Made by a program: the position numbers and the translations under genes. This document shows, in pieces, positions 1 through 7,965 of a stretch of DNA of 38,958 bases; position 1 is the stretch's first letter, and every line of letters starts with the position of its first letter. The stretch is from contig JAISJK010000055.1 in NCBI GenBank assembly GCA_031261565.1, positions 1-38,958 of the forward strand, read 5' to 3'. The notes beneath the pieces are model-generated. The model was not told where the DNA came from and did no database searches. It saw nothing but the letters and a program-made list of their open reading frames with translations. The stretch is from Candidatus Adiutrix sp. Its GTDB lineage: Bacteria > Desulfobacterota > Desulfarculia > Adiutricales > Adiutricaceae.

Positions 1-1380
1 CACCTGGTGCTGTCCACCCTCCACACCAACGACGCCCCTTCCACCGTGACCCGTCTGATAGATATGGGGGTGGAACCCTTTAACGTCTCGGCCGCCCTGA
101 TCTTATGCACGGCCCAGCGCCTTTTGCGGAAAATCTGCCCCAATTGCAAACAGCCCATGGCCAAGCTTTCGGCCAACAAGCTCATTGAAGTGGGCTTTGA
201 CCGCGACGAAGTGGGCACTATTCAGCTCTATGAGGGCCGGGGCTGCCCGGTCTGCAAAGGCTCAGGTTACAAGGGCCGGGTGGGCGTCTTTGAGCTGATG
301 GAGGCCACGCCCATTGTGGCCGAGGCCATCGCCTCTCAGGTGCCGGAAGCCCAGTTGCGGAAAATAGCTCTGAAAGAGGGTATGGCCACCCTGCGCCAGG
401 ACGGCCTGATGAAAGTGGCCCAGGGCCTGACCACCCTGGATCAGGTGCTGGAAAAGACCGTCCTGCAAAAGGAGAGTCTGCCCCACTACCTGCTCAATCC
501 TGACGAGCTGGTTTTCAGCCATGATGATATCATCATTAAAGAGGGCAACACCGACACTAATTTTTACAAACTCATCCAGGGGTCGCTGGGCGTTTACAAG
601 GGCCAGACCCAGATTGCCGAGATATCCCAGACCAACACTTTCTTTGGGGAAATGAGCGCCCTGGTGGGCGGTTCCCGCTCGGCCACCATCAGGAGCCAGG
701 GCAAGAGTATTGTCAAAATGTTCCCGGGCGACAAGCTCATGGAAGTTATCGAGGGCTATCCCGATATTGCCAAGACCATGATGACCACTCTGGTGGATCG
801 CCTGTCGGCCACCAATGTGCGGCTCTCCACTTTCATGCACGACAAGGCCGAGCTGGAGCGGACCTATATCGCCCAGTTGACCGCCTCGACCAGCGCCGCC
901 GGCATCCGGCCCATCGCCAGCGCCCCCAAACGGACGGCGGCCATGAGCCAGGCTCTGGCCGGCGCGCCGCCCCGCCCGGCAGAGCCTGGGGCGGCCAGCG
1001 GCGGCGATGGCCTTCGATCCATCGCCGGCTCCGGCACCGCCCCCCGGCCCATTGCCGGGGCTGGCGCTACCCCGCGCCCTATTGCCGGGTCTGGGGCCCC
1101 GGTTCCTGAGGCCGCCGCCCCGCCCCAAACCATCACCGGTCTGCCTCTGGCCGGCGGCGCGCCTACGTCCCCGCCCAGCCCGACGCCCCAGTTGCGCCTC
1201 ACCCCGGCCGACCGCACCACGGCTATTTCGTCTTTGCCCGGCGGAGCCGTCTCCCAGCGGTTCAACGCCCCTGACGTCACCAGGCTGATGGCACCCAAGA
1301 GCCTGGCCGCTGCCGCTCCGGCCACCATCAGAGTCACGACCGCAGACGCCCCCCGGGCCCGGATTATGAAATCGGCCTGA
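1..1380 (+). CDS. PilB/GspE-type secretion ATPase (3' part) fused to a cyclic-nucleotide-binding domain
   Basis: The gene enters from the left edge already in frame, so its N-terminus and Walker A lie outside. The first residues (HLVLSTLHTNDA) are the His/Asp-box region of type IV pilus and type II secretion assembly ATPases. Two CXXC pairs follow (CPNC near nt 136, CPVC near nt 244), the tetracysteine zinc site of PilB/GspE. After the usual C-terminal end of the family (about nt 470), a second domain runs to about nt 820. Its FGEMSAL...RSAT stretch matches the phosphate-binding cassette of CRP/cNMP-binding domains. The last ~170 residues are Pro/Ala/Gly-rich with near-repeats of PRPIAG and look disordered. 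The ATPase would power pilus extension or secretion at the inner membrane. The added domain suggests control by a cyclic nucleotide, which is inference. The stop lies 2 nt before the next gene. Confidence 0.88.
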   Translation, partial: HLVLSTLHTNDAPSTVTRLIDMGVEPFNVSAALILCTAQRLLRKICPNCKQPMAKLSANKLIEVGFDRDEVGTIQLYEGRGCPVCKGSGYKGRVGVFELMEATPIVAEAIASQVPEAQLRKIALKEGMATLRQDGLMKVAQGLTTLDQVLEKTVLQKESLPHYLLNPDELVFSHDDIIIKEGNTDTNFYKLIQGSLGVYKGQTQIAEISQTNTFFGEMSALVGGSRSATIRSQGKSIVKMFPGDKLMEVIEGYPDIAKTMMTTLVDRLSATNVRLSTFMHDKAELERTYIAQLTASTSAAGIRPIASAPKRTAAMSQALAGAPPRPAEPGAASGGDGLRSIAGSGTAPRPIAGAGATPRPIAGSGAPVPEAAAPPQTITGLPLAGGAPTSPPSPTPQLRLTPADRTTAISSLPGGAVSQRFNAPDVTRLMAPKSLAAAAPATIRVTTADAPRARIMKSA

Positions 1381-1382
1381 AA

Positions 1383-2318
1383 ATGCGTCGGTCAATCCTC
1401 ATACTCCTGGCCGCCCTGGTGGCGGCCGGGAGTTTTGGTCTGGCCGGCCCCCCTGCGGCCCGGGCCGATGATCTCCTCTGCTCCACTTTTCCGGTCTATC
1501 TCTTCACCCGCAATATTGTCCAGGGCCGTGATCATTTCCAGCCGGAACTGATGATTGACAGCGCTCTGGGCTGTCCCCACGACTACGCCCCCACCCCGGC
1601 CGACCTGGAGCGGCTGTCTCAGGCCCAAGCGCTGGTCATCAACGGGCTGGGGCTGGAAGGTTTTCTGGGGCAGGCTCTGAAAGTGGCCCGGCCCGACCTC
1701 CAGATTGTCGATGCTTCCGGCGGCCAGGCCGGGGCCATCATCATTGATAAAAAGGCGGCCGCCGCCCTCTCCGCCGGGCATGACCTCCCGGGCGGCCCCA
1801 ACCCCCATCTGTTCGCCTCCCCCGGGACGGCGGCCCTTCTGGTCAATAATATCGCCGAGGGCCTGAGCCGACTGGATCCGGAGGGGCGGGAAATCTACCA
1901 GGCCAACGCCGCCCGCCTGAGTGGCGACCTAACCGCCCTGGCCGGGCAAATGGGGACTATCGGCGAAAAACTGGGCCGGCCCAAAGTCATCACCGGGCAC
2001 AGTATCTTTGAGTATCTGGCCGCTGATCTAGGGCTGACCATTGTGGCCACCATTGAGGAAGAGGATGGGGCCGCCCCCACCGCCGGCCGCCTGGCTGAGT
2101 TGACCCGCCTGGCCCGCCGGGAAGGCGTCCGGGCGGTTTTAACCGACCCGGAGGGCAACCTCAACCTGGCCAGGACGCTGGGGGCCGAGGCCAAAGTGAA
2201 AGTGGCGGTCATTGACCCGGTGTCCGGCGGCCCCCGAGACGCCCCCCTTGATTACTATCAGAAAGTCATGCTCACCGATCTGGAGATTCTGATTAAACTC
2301 TTCGCCCCGGGGCCATGA
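1383..2318 (+). CDS. Metal ABC transporter substrate-binding protein (ZnuA/TroA family)
   Basis: The 311-residue protein opens with a Sec signal peptide (MRRSILILLAALVAAG, ending near ARA-DD). It has the layout of cluster A-I metal-binding proteins: an early CSTFPVYLFTRNI strand, GCPHDYAPTPADLERL with the first His ligand, GPNPHLFASPG with the second, TGHSIFEYLAADLGL with the third, and a late Asp in TDPEGNLN. Such proteins capture Zn2+ or Mn2+ in the periplasm for an ABC importer. No His-rich loop, typical of many ZnuA proteins, is seen, so the metal cannot be assigned. ATG at 1383 follows the previous stop by 2 nt, and its stop overlaps the ATPase gene by 4 nt (ATGA), so the two are translationally coupled. 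Confidence 0.88.
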   Translation: MRRSILILLAALVAAGSFGLAGPPAARADDLLCSTFPVYLFTRNIVQGRDHFQPELMIDSALGCPHDYAPTPADLERLSQAQALVINGLGLEGFLGQALKVARPDLQIVDASGGQAGAIIIDKKAAAALSAGHDLPGGPNPHLFASPGTAALLVNNIAEGLSRLDPEGREIYQANAARLSGDLTALAGQMGTIGEKLGRPKVITGHSIFEYLAADLGLTIVATIEEEDGAAPTAGRLAELTRLARREGVRAVLTDPEGNLNLARTLGAEAKVKVAVIDPVSGGPRDAPLDYYQKVMLTDLEILIKLFAPGP

Positions 2319-3043
2319 ATCTCCACGCGGCCCATCCTCTGGCCCCCCGCCCCTGGGCTCTGGAGATAAAGGGCCTCTCGGTGCGACTGGGCCGCCTGGA
2401 CATCCTGACTGATCTCTCGGCCCAGATTCCGGCCGGGGGGCAAACGGTCATCATCGGCCCCAACGGCGGCGGCAAAACCACCCTTATCCGGGCCATCTTG
2501 GGCGAGATCAGCTACCTGGGCCGGTTTGAGTTTCAGCCGCCAAATCCCCGCCTGGGCTATGTGCCCCAGAGGCTGGCTTTTGATCGCCACCTGCCCTTGA
2601 CGGTGCTGGAGTTTCTGGCCCTGGGGCTGACCAACCGCCCCTTGTGGCTGGGCCGCTCCTGGGAGGTCACCCGGAAAAGCCTGGAACTGTTGCGGGAAGT
2701 CCGGGCCGATCATCTGACCGGGCGGCGGCTGGGCGACCTCTCCGGCGGCGAGTTGCAGCGGGTTCTGCTGGCCTCGGCTCTTAGCCAGAGGCCGGAATTG
2801 TTGATTATGGACGAGCCGGCTACGGGCGTGGATGTCTATGGGGAACAGCTGCTCTGTGAGCTTCTGGAAGGTTTTAAAGGCCGTTTCACCATTTTGATGG
2901 TCAGCCACGATCTACCCACGGCCAGGGCTCACGCCGACTGGATCATCTGCCTGAACCGCCGGATTATCGCTCAGGGCCCGCCCGAATCTATTTTCAATTC
3001 CCCGGCCCTGGCCGCCACCTTCGGCCTCCACAGCGGCTCGTGA
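2315..3043 (+). CDS. Metal ABC transporter ATP-binding protein (ZnuC-like)
   Basis: The 242-residue ABC ATPase has Walker A GPNGGGKTT, the signature LSGGELQRVLLASAL, Walker B LLIMDEPATGVD and the H-loop MVSHDLPTA. Pairing with the ZnuA-like gene by an ATGA overlap makes it the energising subunit of a zinc- or manganese-type importer. The expected membrane permease (ZnuB) does not follow: the gene is met head-on by the M23 peptidase gene, whose last 73 nt overlap it on the other strand. The permease must be encoded elsewhere, or the system has been split. Confidence 0.88.
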   Translation: MNLHAAHPLAPRPWALEIKGLSVRLGRLDILTDLSAQIPAGGQTVIIGPNGGGKTTLIRAILGEISYLGRFEFQPPNPRLGYVPQRLAFDRHLPLTVLEFLALGLTNRPLWLGRSWEVTRKSLELLREVRADHLTGRRLGDLSGGELQRVLLASALSQRPELLIMDEPATGVDVYGEQLLCELLEGFKGRFTILMVSHDLPTARAHADWIICLNRRIIAQGPPESIFNSPALAATFGLHSGS

Positions 3044-4062
3044 TAATTGGCCTGGCTGTGGCCGGGGGGCAGGAGTTTGAGGGGATCCACAGCCACGCCC
3101 CCCAGGATGGTTTCGTAATGCAGGTGGGGGCCGGTGGAGCGGCCGCTGTTGCCGGAGCGGGCAATGGACTGGCCCCGGCTGACGGTGGCCCCGGCTTCCA
3201 CCAGGGTTTCGGAGAGGTGGCCGTAACGGGTCACCAGGCCAAAGCCATGATCAATAGTCACCAGGAGGCCATAGCCACCGGTCTGGCCCACAGACAGGAC
3301 TGTGCCGTCAGCCGGCACCCGCACCAGGGTGCCCGGTGGGGCTGTAATATCCAGCCCGCGGTGCAGGGCCAGTTCCGAGCTGCCGAATGGCGAAACCCGC
3401 TGGCCAAACCGGTCGGTAATAGTTCCGCTGACCGGCAGAAATAGCGGGCTGGCCGACAGGATCGAGCCGGAGCCGGACAGGCCGCCCTTGACCGTGGCCA
3501 GGTAGCGGCCAAGATCGTCAGTCTCCATCTGCAACCGATCCAGGTCGCGGTGCATACCCCGGATAAGATCGCGGGCGGAGCCGGCCACCACCCCCGACAG
3601 GGAGCCGCCCAGATACTCGGAGCCGCCGGCCCCGCCGGCCTGATCCACCCAGGAAATGGTGGAGCGCAAATAGGGCAACACCTCGTCCAGGGGCGCTTCC
3701 GGAGCCAGACCCAACTGGCGGCTGACATCCTCTTTCAAGGCGGCCACTTCCAGGTCATTTTGCTTGAGCTCGTCCAGGCGGCGATCCAGGGCTTCGACCC
3801 GGCCGGCAAAGACATTTAACTGGGCCTCCAGAGAGGCTTTGGTAAAAGTCAGCGACTCCACCTCGGCCGAGCGATCCACCTGACTGTTGAGCGCCCGATG
3901 GGCCTGAAAAGCGTATAAGCCCAAGGCCCCGAACCCGGCCACCAGGGTCAGCAACAGGGCCGGCAGAGCCCAGGGGCTGATGGTCAGAGTGCGGGGCACC
4001 GCCTCCCCCCCGGCCGGGGGAATGATGAATATGCTGAGCTTGCGGGCAGGTTTCAGGCGCAA
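2971..4062 (-). CDS. M23 family metallopeptidase, membrane-anchored with coiled coil
   Basis: The predicted product is 363 residues. It has a short cytoplasmic start, one membrane helix (ALPALLLTLVAGFGALGLYA), a coiled-coil stretch rich in Leu/Glu/Arg, and a C-terminal LytM/M23 domain with HRGLD, RYGHLS and the metal-binding GPHLHYE. Such proteins are zinc endopeptidases, or activators, acting on peptidoglycan crosslinks in the periplasm. I chose TTG at 4060-4062 because TGAGG lies 6 nt upstream and a promoter-like pair sits at 4103-4131. The frame stays open to a TTG at 4152, but that extension is A/T-rich, unlike coding sequence here, and would cover the promoter. The 3' end overlaps the ZnuC-like gene convergently. 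Confidence 0.85.
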   Translation of the reverse strand: MRLKPARKLSIFIIPPAGGEAVPRTLTISPWALPALLLTLVAGFGALGLYAFQAHRALNSQVDRSAEVESLTFTKASLEAQLNVFAGRVEALDRRLDELKQNDLEVAALKEDVSRQLGLAPEAPLDEVLPYLRSTISWVDQAGGAGGSEYLGGSLSGVVAGSARDLIRGMHRDLDRLQMETDDLGRYLATVKGGLSGSGSILSASPLFLPVSGTITDRFGQRVSPFGSSELALHRGLDITAPPGTLVRVPADGTVLSVGQTGGYGLLVTIDHGFGLVTRYGHLSETLVEAGATVSRGQSIARSGNSGRSTGPHLHYETILGGVAVDPLKLLPPGHSQANYHEPLWRPKVAARAGELKIDSGGP

Positions 4063-4102
4063 ATTAAACCTCAGGTCAGGATTATGAAAGGCTTTATTTA
4101 AT

Positions 4103-4131
4103 CTTTTAGCATATTCCCCTCTTAATGGCAA
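4103..4131 (-). promoter_or_regulatory. Sigma70-type promoter for the M23 peptidase gene
   Basis: On the minus strand TTGCCA (4126-4131), a 17-nt spacer and TAAAAG (4103-4108) form a fair promoter in a locally A/T-rich stretch. It would start transcription near 4096, about 34 nt before the chosen TTG start. Confidence 0.45.
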
Positions 4132-4161
4132 CCCTGCCCTGGCCCGCCCCAAAATACAGGG

Positions 4162-4611
4162 TCAGCGCAAAGTCACGGCCCTGGTGCGCAGGTTGATAAA
4201 CTTGATGTCCTTCCGGTCGCGCGGCATCATAATGGTTATTTCAAAAGATCCGCCTTTGCCCACCGGGAGATAGGTAGGATAAATGGTGGCCGTCCCCTGG
4301 CCTAGCGCCCGGCCCCCCTGATCCAGAACTTGACCGGTCAGAGTGATGGACTGGAGCGGCTCCGGGCCGACATTGCGCGTCTGGCCGGTCACCCGCAGAT
4401 GAGCGCCTTCGTTTAAAATGGCCCAGGTAAACTCAGTGACCTCCACCGGCAGGCTGTCCGGGAGCATTTCCGAGGTATTGGCCTCTAAATCCGGCGCTTT
4501 AGTCAAAGGCGGCTCATGGGTGATACAACCCGGCACGGCCAGCAGGAGGGCCAGCATCATCAAGCCCCCGGCCAGACGGCGGAGAGAGGGCGGTAGGCTG
4601 ATAAGCGACAC
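4162..4611 (-). CDS. Predicted lipoprotein with FxLYD-like domain (paralogue of its neighbour)
   Basis: The 149-residue protein has a signal sequence ending in a lipobox-like LAVPGC, so it is probably lipid-modified, although Pro at -2 is unusual. The mature part has one beta-rich domain (TEFTWAILNEGAHLRVTG...RNVGPEPLQSITLTGQVLDQGG) resembling the FxLYD fold found in cell-envelope proteins. It aligns by eye with the gene just upstream: the F-W-A/V-N-G-L-VTG spacing is shared. The start is 3 nt after the upstream stop, so the two are co-transcribed. Specific function unknown. Confidence 0.75.
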   Translation of the reverse strand: MSLISLPPSLRRLAGGLMMLALLLAVPGCITHEPPLTKAPDLEANTSEMLPDSLPVEVTEFTWAILNEGAHLRVTGQTRNVGPEPLQSITLTGQVLDQGGRALGQGTATIYPTYLPVGKGGSFEITIMMPRDRKDIKFINLRTRAVTLR

Positions 4612-4614
4612 TGT

Positions 4615-5055
4615 TTATTCCGCCTGGGCGTTGGTCAGAAGGCGCAGATGGCGAATGCCGTTGGGCCCCTGAGGCCGGTTGGTCTGAGCCACCACGCTGA
4701 AAGCCCCGCTCTGGCCTGGCTCCAGATAGGCCGGAGTGATGAAGGACTCGCCCATGGCCACTCCCGCCCCCTTTTCATCAAACATCATGGCGTAGATGAC
4801 GGCGTGGTGGGCCTTCTTAGTCTTATTCTTGATAGTGCCGGTAACCTGGAGGCTCTTGCCGCCATTCACATAGGCCCACTTAAAATCCTGCACTTCAAAT
4901 TTGAGGCCGACTGAGGCCGACTCTGAGACATCCTGGCTGATGGGATCTTTGTAGGGGCTGTCTTTGGGGGGGGCGCAGGCACTGAAGAAAGTCGCGGCCA
5001 GAAAGAGGGCCAGAGCCAGGACGATAATTTCAAGCCTGGGGATAATGACGGCCAT
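4615..5055 (-). CDS. Predicted lipoprotein with FxLYD-like domain
   Basis: The 146-residue protein has a hydrophobic signal segment followed by FFSAC, a good lipobox, so Cys is the likely lipidated N-terminus. The rest is one beta-sandwich-like domain (VQDFKWAYVNGGKSLQVTG, then KNKTKKAHHAVIYAMMFDEKG) of FxLYD character. It is the probable duplicate of the 4162-4611 gene. It lies between the small basic-protein gene upstream (18-nt gap) and its paralogue downstream (3-nt gap), apparently in one operon. Role not identified; a periplasmic or outer-membrane anchored structural or binding role is inferred from the domain type. Confidence 0.75.
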   Translation of the reverse strand: MAVIIPRLEIIVLALALFLAATFFSACAPPKDSPYKDPISQDVSESASVGLKFEVQDFKWAYVNGGKSLQVTGTIKNKTKKAHHAVIYAMMFDEKGAGVAMGESFITPAYLEPGQSGAFSVVAQTNRPQGPNGIRHLRLLTNAQAE

Positions 5056-5073
5056 ATTCCACCCGCTTTCGGC

Positions 5074-5376
5074 TTACAGGTAGCGGCGGGTGGCCCGTTT
5101 GAGCCTGACCACTGACCGGCGCAACTCTTTGCGGGCCTTTTTTTCAGCTTTGGGCGTTTCAGCCAGTTTGGCCTTCAGAGCCGAAATTTCCGGCTTAAAC
5201 TGGCGCGGGTTCTGAGCTTCAACCCCGGCCGGCTGGGGCGCAGCAGCTTCATTCTGGCGCAGAGCCTGGAGCAATTCAAAACGGTTCAGGGCTTTAAAGC
5301 CTTCCACCTCTTTGGCCTTGTCTTTCAACTCGTTGAAAGTCAACTTGGACAATTTGACAGCCTTTTTACCGGCCAT
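5074..5376 (-). CDS. Small basic protein with Rho-N-terminal-like (SAP-type) motif
   Basis: The 100-residue product is rich in Lys/Arg. Its first ~45 residues (LTFNELKDKAKEVEG then LNRFELLQAL) resemble the helix-extended-loop-helix Rho_N domain that contacts nucleic acid. The C-terminal part is a basic helix (RKELRRSVVRLKRATRRYL). A nucleic-acid-binding role is inferred. ATG at 5376 is preceded by TGAGGTG, and a strong promoter lies at 5410-5438, so this is the first gene of the operon running to 4162. It is not a truncated Rho: no ATPase domain follows. Confidence 0.7.
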   Translation of the reverse strand: MAGKKAVKLSKLTFNELKDKAKEVEGFKALNRFELLQALRQNEAAAPQPAGVEAQNPRQFKPEISALKAKLAETPKAEKKARKELRRSVVRLKRATRRYL

Positions 5377-5409
5377 ATTTCACCTCAAGAAAAAAATATT
5401 TAAGCTGTT

Positions 5410-5438
5410 ATTATAACCCAGGCCCGGGCCCCTGGCAA
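5410..5438 (-). promoter_or_regulatory. Strong sigma70-type promoter of the 5376-4162 operon
   Basis: On the minus strand TTGCCA (5433-5438), a 17-nt spacer and a perfect TATAAT (5410-5415) form a near-consensus promoter about 34 nt before the first start codon. Confidence 0.7.
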
Positions 5439-5522
5439 GACTTTTTCTTAGGGCTGACCATCACCTAAAACGACCAAAAGGCAATAAATAGCCGCTTTAA
5501 TCTACCTGGCGGTAATATCGGC

Positions 5523-5552
5523 TTGACCTAATCAGGGCTCAGGTGCTAAAAT
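5523..5552 (+). promoter_or_regulatory. Sigma70-type promoter for glnN
   Basis: TTGACC (5523-5528), an 18-nt spacer and TAAAAT (5547-5552) form a good promoter with a ~100-nt leader before glnN. The intergenic region 5377-5660 holds this, the divergent promoter at 5410-5438, and a small CGGCC-AAG-GGCCG hairpin just before the ribosome binding site. I see no convincing sigma54 -24/-12 pair or NtrC site. Confidence 0.55.
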
Positions 5553-5660
5553 CGCCCTTAATTAACTGATAAACGCTTGCATTTCCGCAGATGGCTCACT
5601 AATTGCTATCTAGGCGCTGTCAAATTATGACGGCCAAGGGCCGGAAAGGATAATCACCAT

Positions 5661-7865
5661 ATGGAAAATTCCACTTCACCCCGCTTAAACGCTCTGAGCC
5701 TGGTTTCCCAGGGCCACCGGTGCCCAGAGATTAGCGCGCCGCAAAAATCCATGTTCGAGACCTTTGGCCAGGATGTCTTCAGCCTCCGGCTGATGCGCGA
5801 GCGGCTCCCCAAAGAAGTCTATGAGCGCATTAAAAACATCACTCTGGGCAGCCAGCCCCTCGACCCCCACGATGCCGATGTGGTGGCCAGCTCCATGAAA
5901 GACTGGGCCATTGACCGGGGAGCCACCCACTACACCCACTGGTTTCAGCCCATGACCGGCATCACGGCTGAAAAGCACGATGCCTTTCTGACCCCGCTGA
6001 GCGATGGCCAGGTCATCAGCAAATTTTCCGGCAAACTCCTGATCAAGGGCGAACCGGACGCCTCCTCCTTCCCCTCCGGCGGGTTGCGCTCCACCTTTGA
6101 AGCCCGGGGCTACACCGCCTGGGATCCGACCTCCCCGGCCTTTGTCCTCCGCCAGGCCGGCACGGTGACCCTGTGCGTCCCCACGGTCTTTTACTCCTAC
6201 ACCGGGGAATCGCTGGATCGCAAAACCCCTCTCCTCCGCTCCATCGCGGCCCTGTCCCGGGAGGCCACCCGGCTGTTGCGCCTCATCGGCTGTCCCGAGG
6301 TCACTTCGGTCTCGCCCCAGGTCGGGGCTGAGCAGGAATATTTTCTCATTGACCGCCGCCTCTATCAGGCCCGGCCCGACCTGGTTATGTCCGGCCGGAC
6401 TCTCTTTGGGGCCAAGGCGGCCAAGGGCCAGCAGATGGAAGACCACTATTTCGCGGCCATCCCCCAGCGGGTGCTGGCCTATATGAACGATGTGGAGACC
6501 CGCCTGTTTGACCTGGGCGTGCCCGTCCACACCCGCCATAACGAAGTGGCCCCCTGCCAGTATGAGGTAGCCCCCATTTATGAGCCGGCCAACATAGCCA
6601 CCGATCACAATATGCTGATCATGGGGGTGCTGAACCGCACGGCCGAGGATCACGACCTGGCCTGTCTCCTGCACGAAAAGCCCTTCAACTGCGTCAATGG
6701 CTCGGGCAAGCACAACAACTGGTCGCTGATCGACTCCACCGGCCGCAATCTCCTGGATCCGGGCTCAAATCCCTGGGAGAATCTGCCCTTCCTGGTGGTG
6801 CTGGCCTCTATCCTGCGGGCCATTCACCTCCACAGCCCCATCTGGCGCATCGGCATTGTCGGGGCCGGCAACGACCACCGCCTGGGCGCCAACGAGGCCC
6901 CCCCGGCCATTATCTCGGCCTATGTCGGCCGGGAACTGGAGCAGGTGGTGGACGGCATCATCGCCGGGGCCACCAGCCCGGCCAAGGCTAAAGGCAAACT
7001 GGGCCAGATGGATCTGGGCGTCAGCGCCCTCCCCAGCCTGACCAAGGATTCGGCCGACCGCAACCGCACCAGCCCCATGGCTTTCACCGGCAACAAGTTT
7101 GAGTTCCGGGCCCTGGGCGGCTCCCAGTCGGTGGCCACCATCAATATCGCCATCAACACCACCGTGGCCAAGACCATGGCCGATATATCCACTGAGATTG
7201 AAAAGCTGTCGGCCAAGGAAAAGAAAAGCGGCGCGGAAGCGGCCCGCCAGCTTTTGCCCAAATATTTCAAAGAGCACCGGGTGGCCCTGTTTAACGGCGA
7301 CAACTACAGCGCCGACTGGGTGGCCGAGGCCCAGCGCCGGGGTCTGCCCAACCTCAAGGATTCCGTCCAGACCCTGGCCCTCTACGGCACGCCCGAAGTG
7401 CTGTCGGTTTTTGAAAGCCAGAAAGTGCTGTCCAAGCCCGAAGTGCTGGCCCGCCAGCACATCCTGCTGGAGGATTACATCGGCCGCCTGCTGATTGAGT
7501 CTGACCTGACTCTGGACTTGGGGCGAACGGTCATTTTGCCGGCCGGCCTCAAATGGCAGGAAAGACTGGCCGGGGCCGCCGCCCAGGCCCGGGAACTGGC
7601 CGGCGAAAACGAGGCGGAAATGGCCGCTTATCAGGATGTCCGGGCCCTGACCAAGGGGTTGCGCCTAGCCCTCAAGGAGCTGGCCGAGGCCCTCAAGGCC
7701 GTCAACGCTTCCGAGGCCAAGCCCCTCCAGAAGGCCGGGCTGGCTCGCGACCGCTTGCTGCCGGCCACGAACAAGGTTCGGGCCCAGGCCGACGAGCTGG
7801 AAACCCTGGTGGACGCCCAGTTGTGGCCCCTGCCCACCTACGCCGACCTTTTCTGGAGCATCTGA
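5661..7865 (+). CDS. glnN: Glutamine synthetase type III
   Basis: The 734-residue protein has the length and motifs of GSIII, which joins ammonia to glutamate using ATP. Seen in order: DRGATHYTHWFQPMTG and TAEKHD near residue 90, FEARGYTAWDPTSPAF, GAEQEYFLID with metal-ligand glutamates, RHNEVAPCQYEVAP, NGSGKHNNWS, GAGNDHRLGANEAPPAI and GNKFEFRALGGSQS. The long C-terminal helical extension typical of type III follows. ATG at 5661 is preceded by GGAAAGGA. It stands alone, between a sigma70-type promoter and a terminator hairpin, with no nitrogen-regulator gene nearby. GSIII is oxygen-tolerant and frequent in anaerobes; here it is probably the main or accessory ammonia-assimilation enzyme. Confidence 0.96.
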   Translation: MENSTSPRLNALSLVSQGHRCPEISAPQKSMFETFGQDVFSLRLMRERLPKEVYERIKNITLGSQPLDPHDADVVASSMKDWAIDRGATHYTHWFQPMTGITAEKHDAFLTPLSDGQVISKFSGKLLIKGEPDASSFPSGGLRSTFEARGYTAWDPTSPAFVLRQAGTVTLCVPTVFYSYTGESLDRKTPLLRSIAALSREATRLLRLIGCPEVTSVSPQVGAEQEYFLIDRRLYQARPDLVMSGRTLFGAKAAKGQQMEDHYFAAIPQRVLAYMNDVETRLFDLGVPVHTRHNEVAPCQYEVAPIYEPANIATDHNMLIMGVLNRTAEDHDLACLLHEKPFNCVNGSGKHNNWSLIDSTGRNLLDPGSNPWENLPFLVVLASILRAIHLHSPIWRIGIVGAGNDHRLGANEAPPAIISAYVGRELEQVVDGIIAGATSPAKAKGKLGQMDLGVSALPSLTKDSADRNRTSPMAFTGNKFEFRALGGSQSVATINIAINTTVAKTMADISTEIEKLSAKEKKSGAEAARQLLPKYFKEHRVALFNGDNYSADWVAEAQRRGLPNLKDSVQTLALYGTPEVLSVFESQKVLSKPEVLARQHILLEDYIGRLLIESDLTLDLGRTVILPAGLKWQERLAGAAAQARELAGENEAEMAAYQDVRALTKGLRLALKELAEALKAVNASEAKPLQKAGLARDRLLPATNKVRAQADELETLVDAQLWPLPTYADLFWSI

Positions 7866-7901
7866 CCATCAAAAACCTTCAGACCAACCAGCCTGAAACA
7901 G

Positions 7902-7942
7902 CGGCGGCCGGAGCGTTCACGTTCCGGCCGCCGGCCTGTTTT
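7902..7942 (+). terminator. Rho-independent terminator after glnN
   Basis: A perfect 11-bp stem (7902-7912 with 7923-7933, CGGCGGCCGGA / TCCGGCCGCCG) with a 10-nt loop is followed by GCCTGTTTT. The T-run is short but the stem is very stable, and it sits between glnN and sbcD. Confidence 0.6.
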
Positions 7943-7965
7943 GATCAGTTTAACCAGGGTGCCCC

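Noticed and set aside
262-1395. Long minus-strand open frame (377 codons) opposite the pilus ATPase
   Set aside because: It is Gly/Arg-rich with no motif and is antisense to a gene with clear domains, a high-GC shadow frame.
5500-5600. Sigma54-type promoter for glnN
   Set aside because: Several GG...GC-like pairs were checked, but none has correct spacing and sequence; a sigma70-type pair at 5523-5552 fits better.
5685-6713. Minus-strand open frame of 342 codons opposite glnN
   Set aside because: No motif, Gly/Gln/His-rich; glnN is unambiguous.
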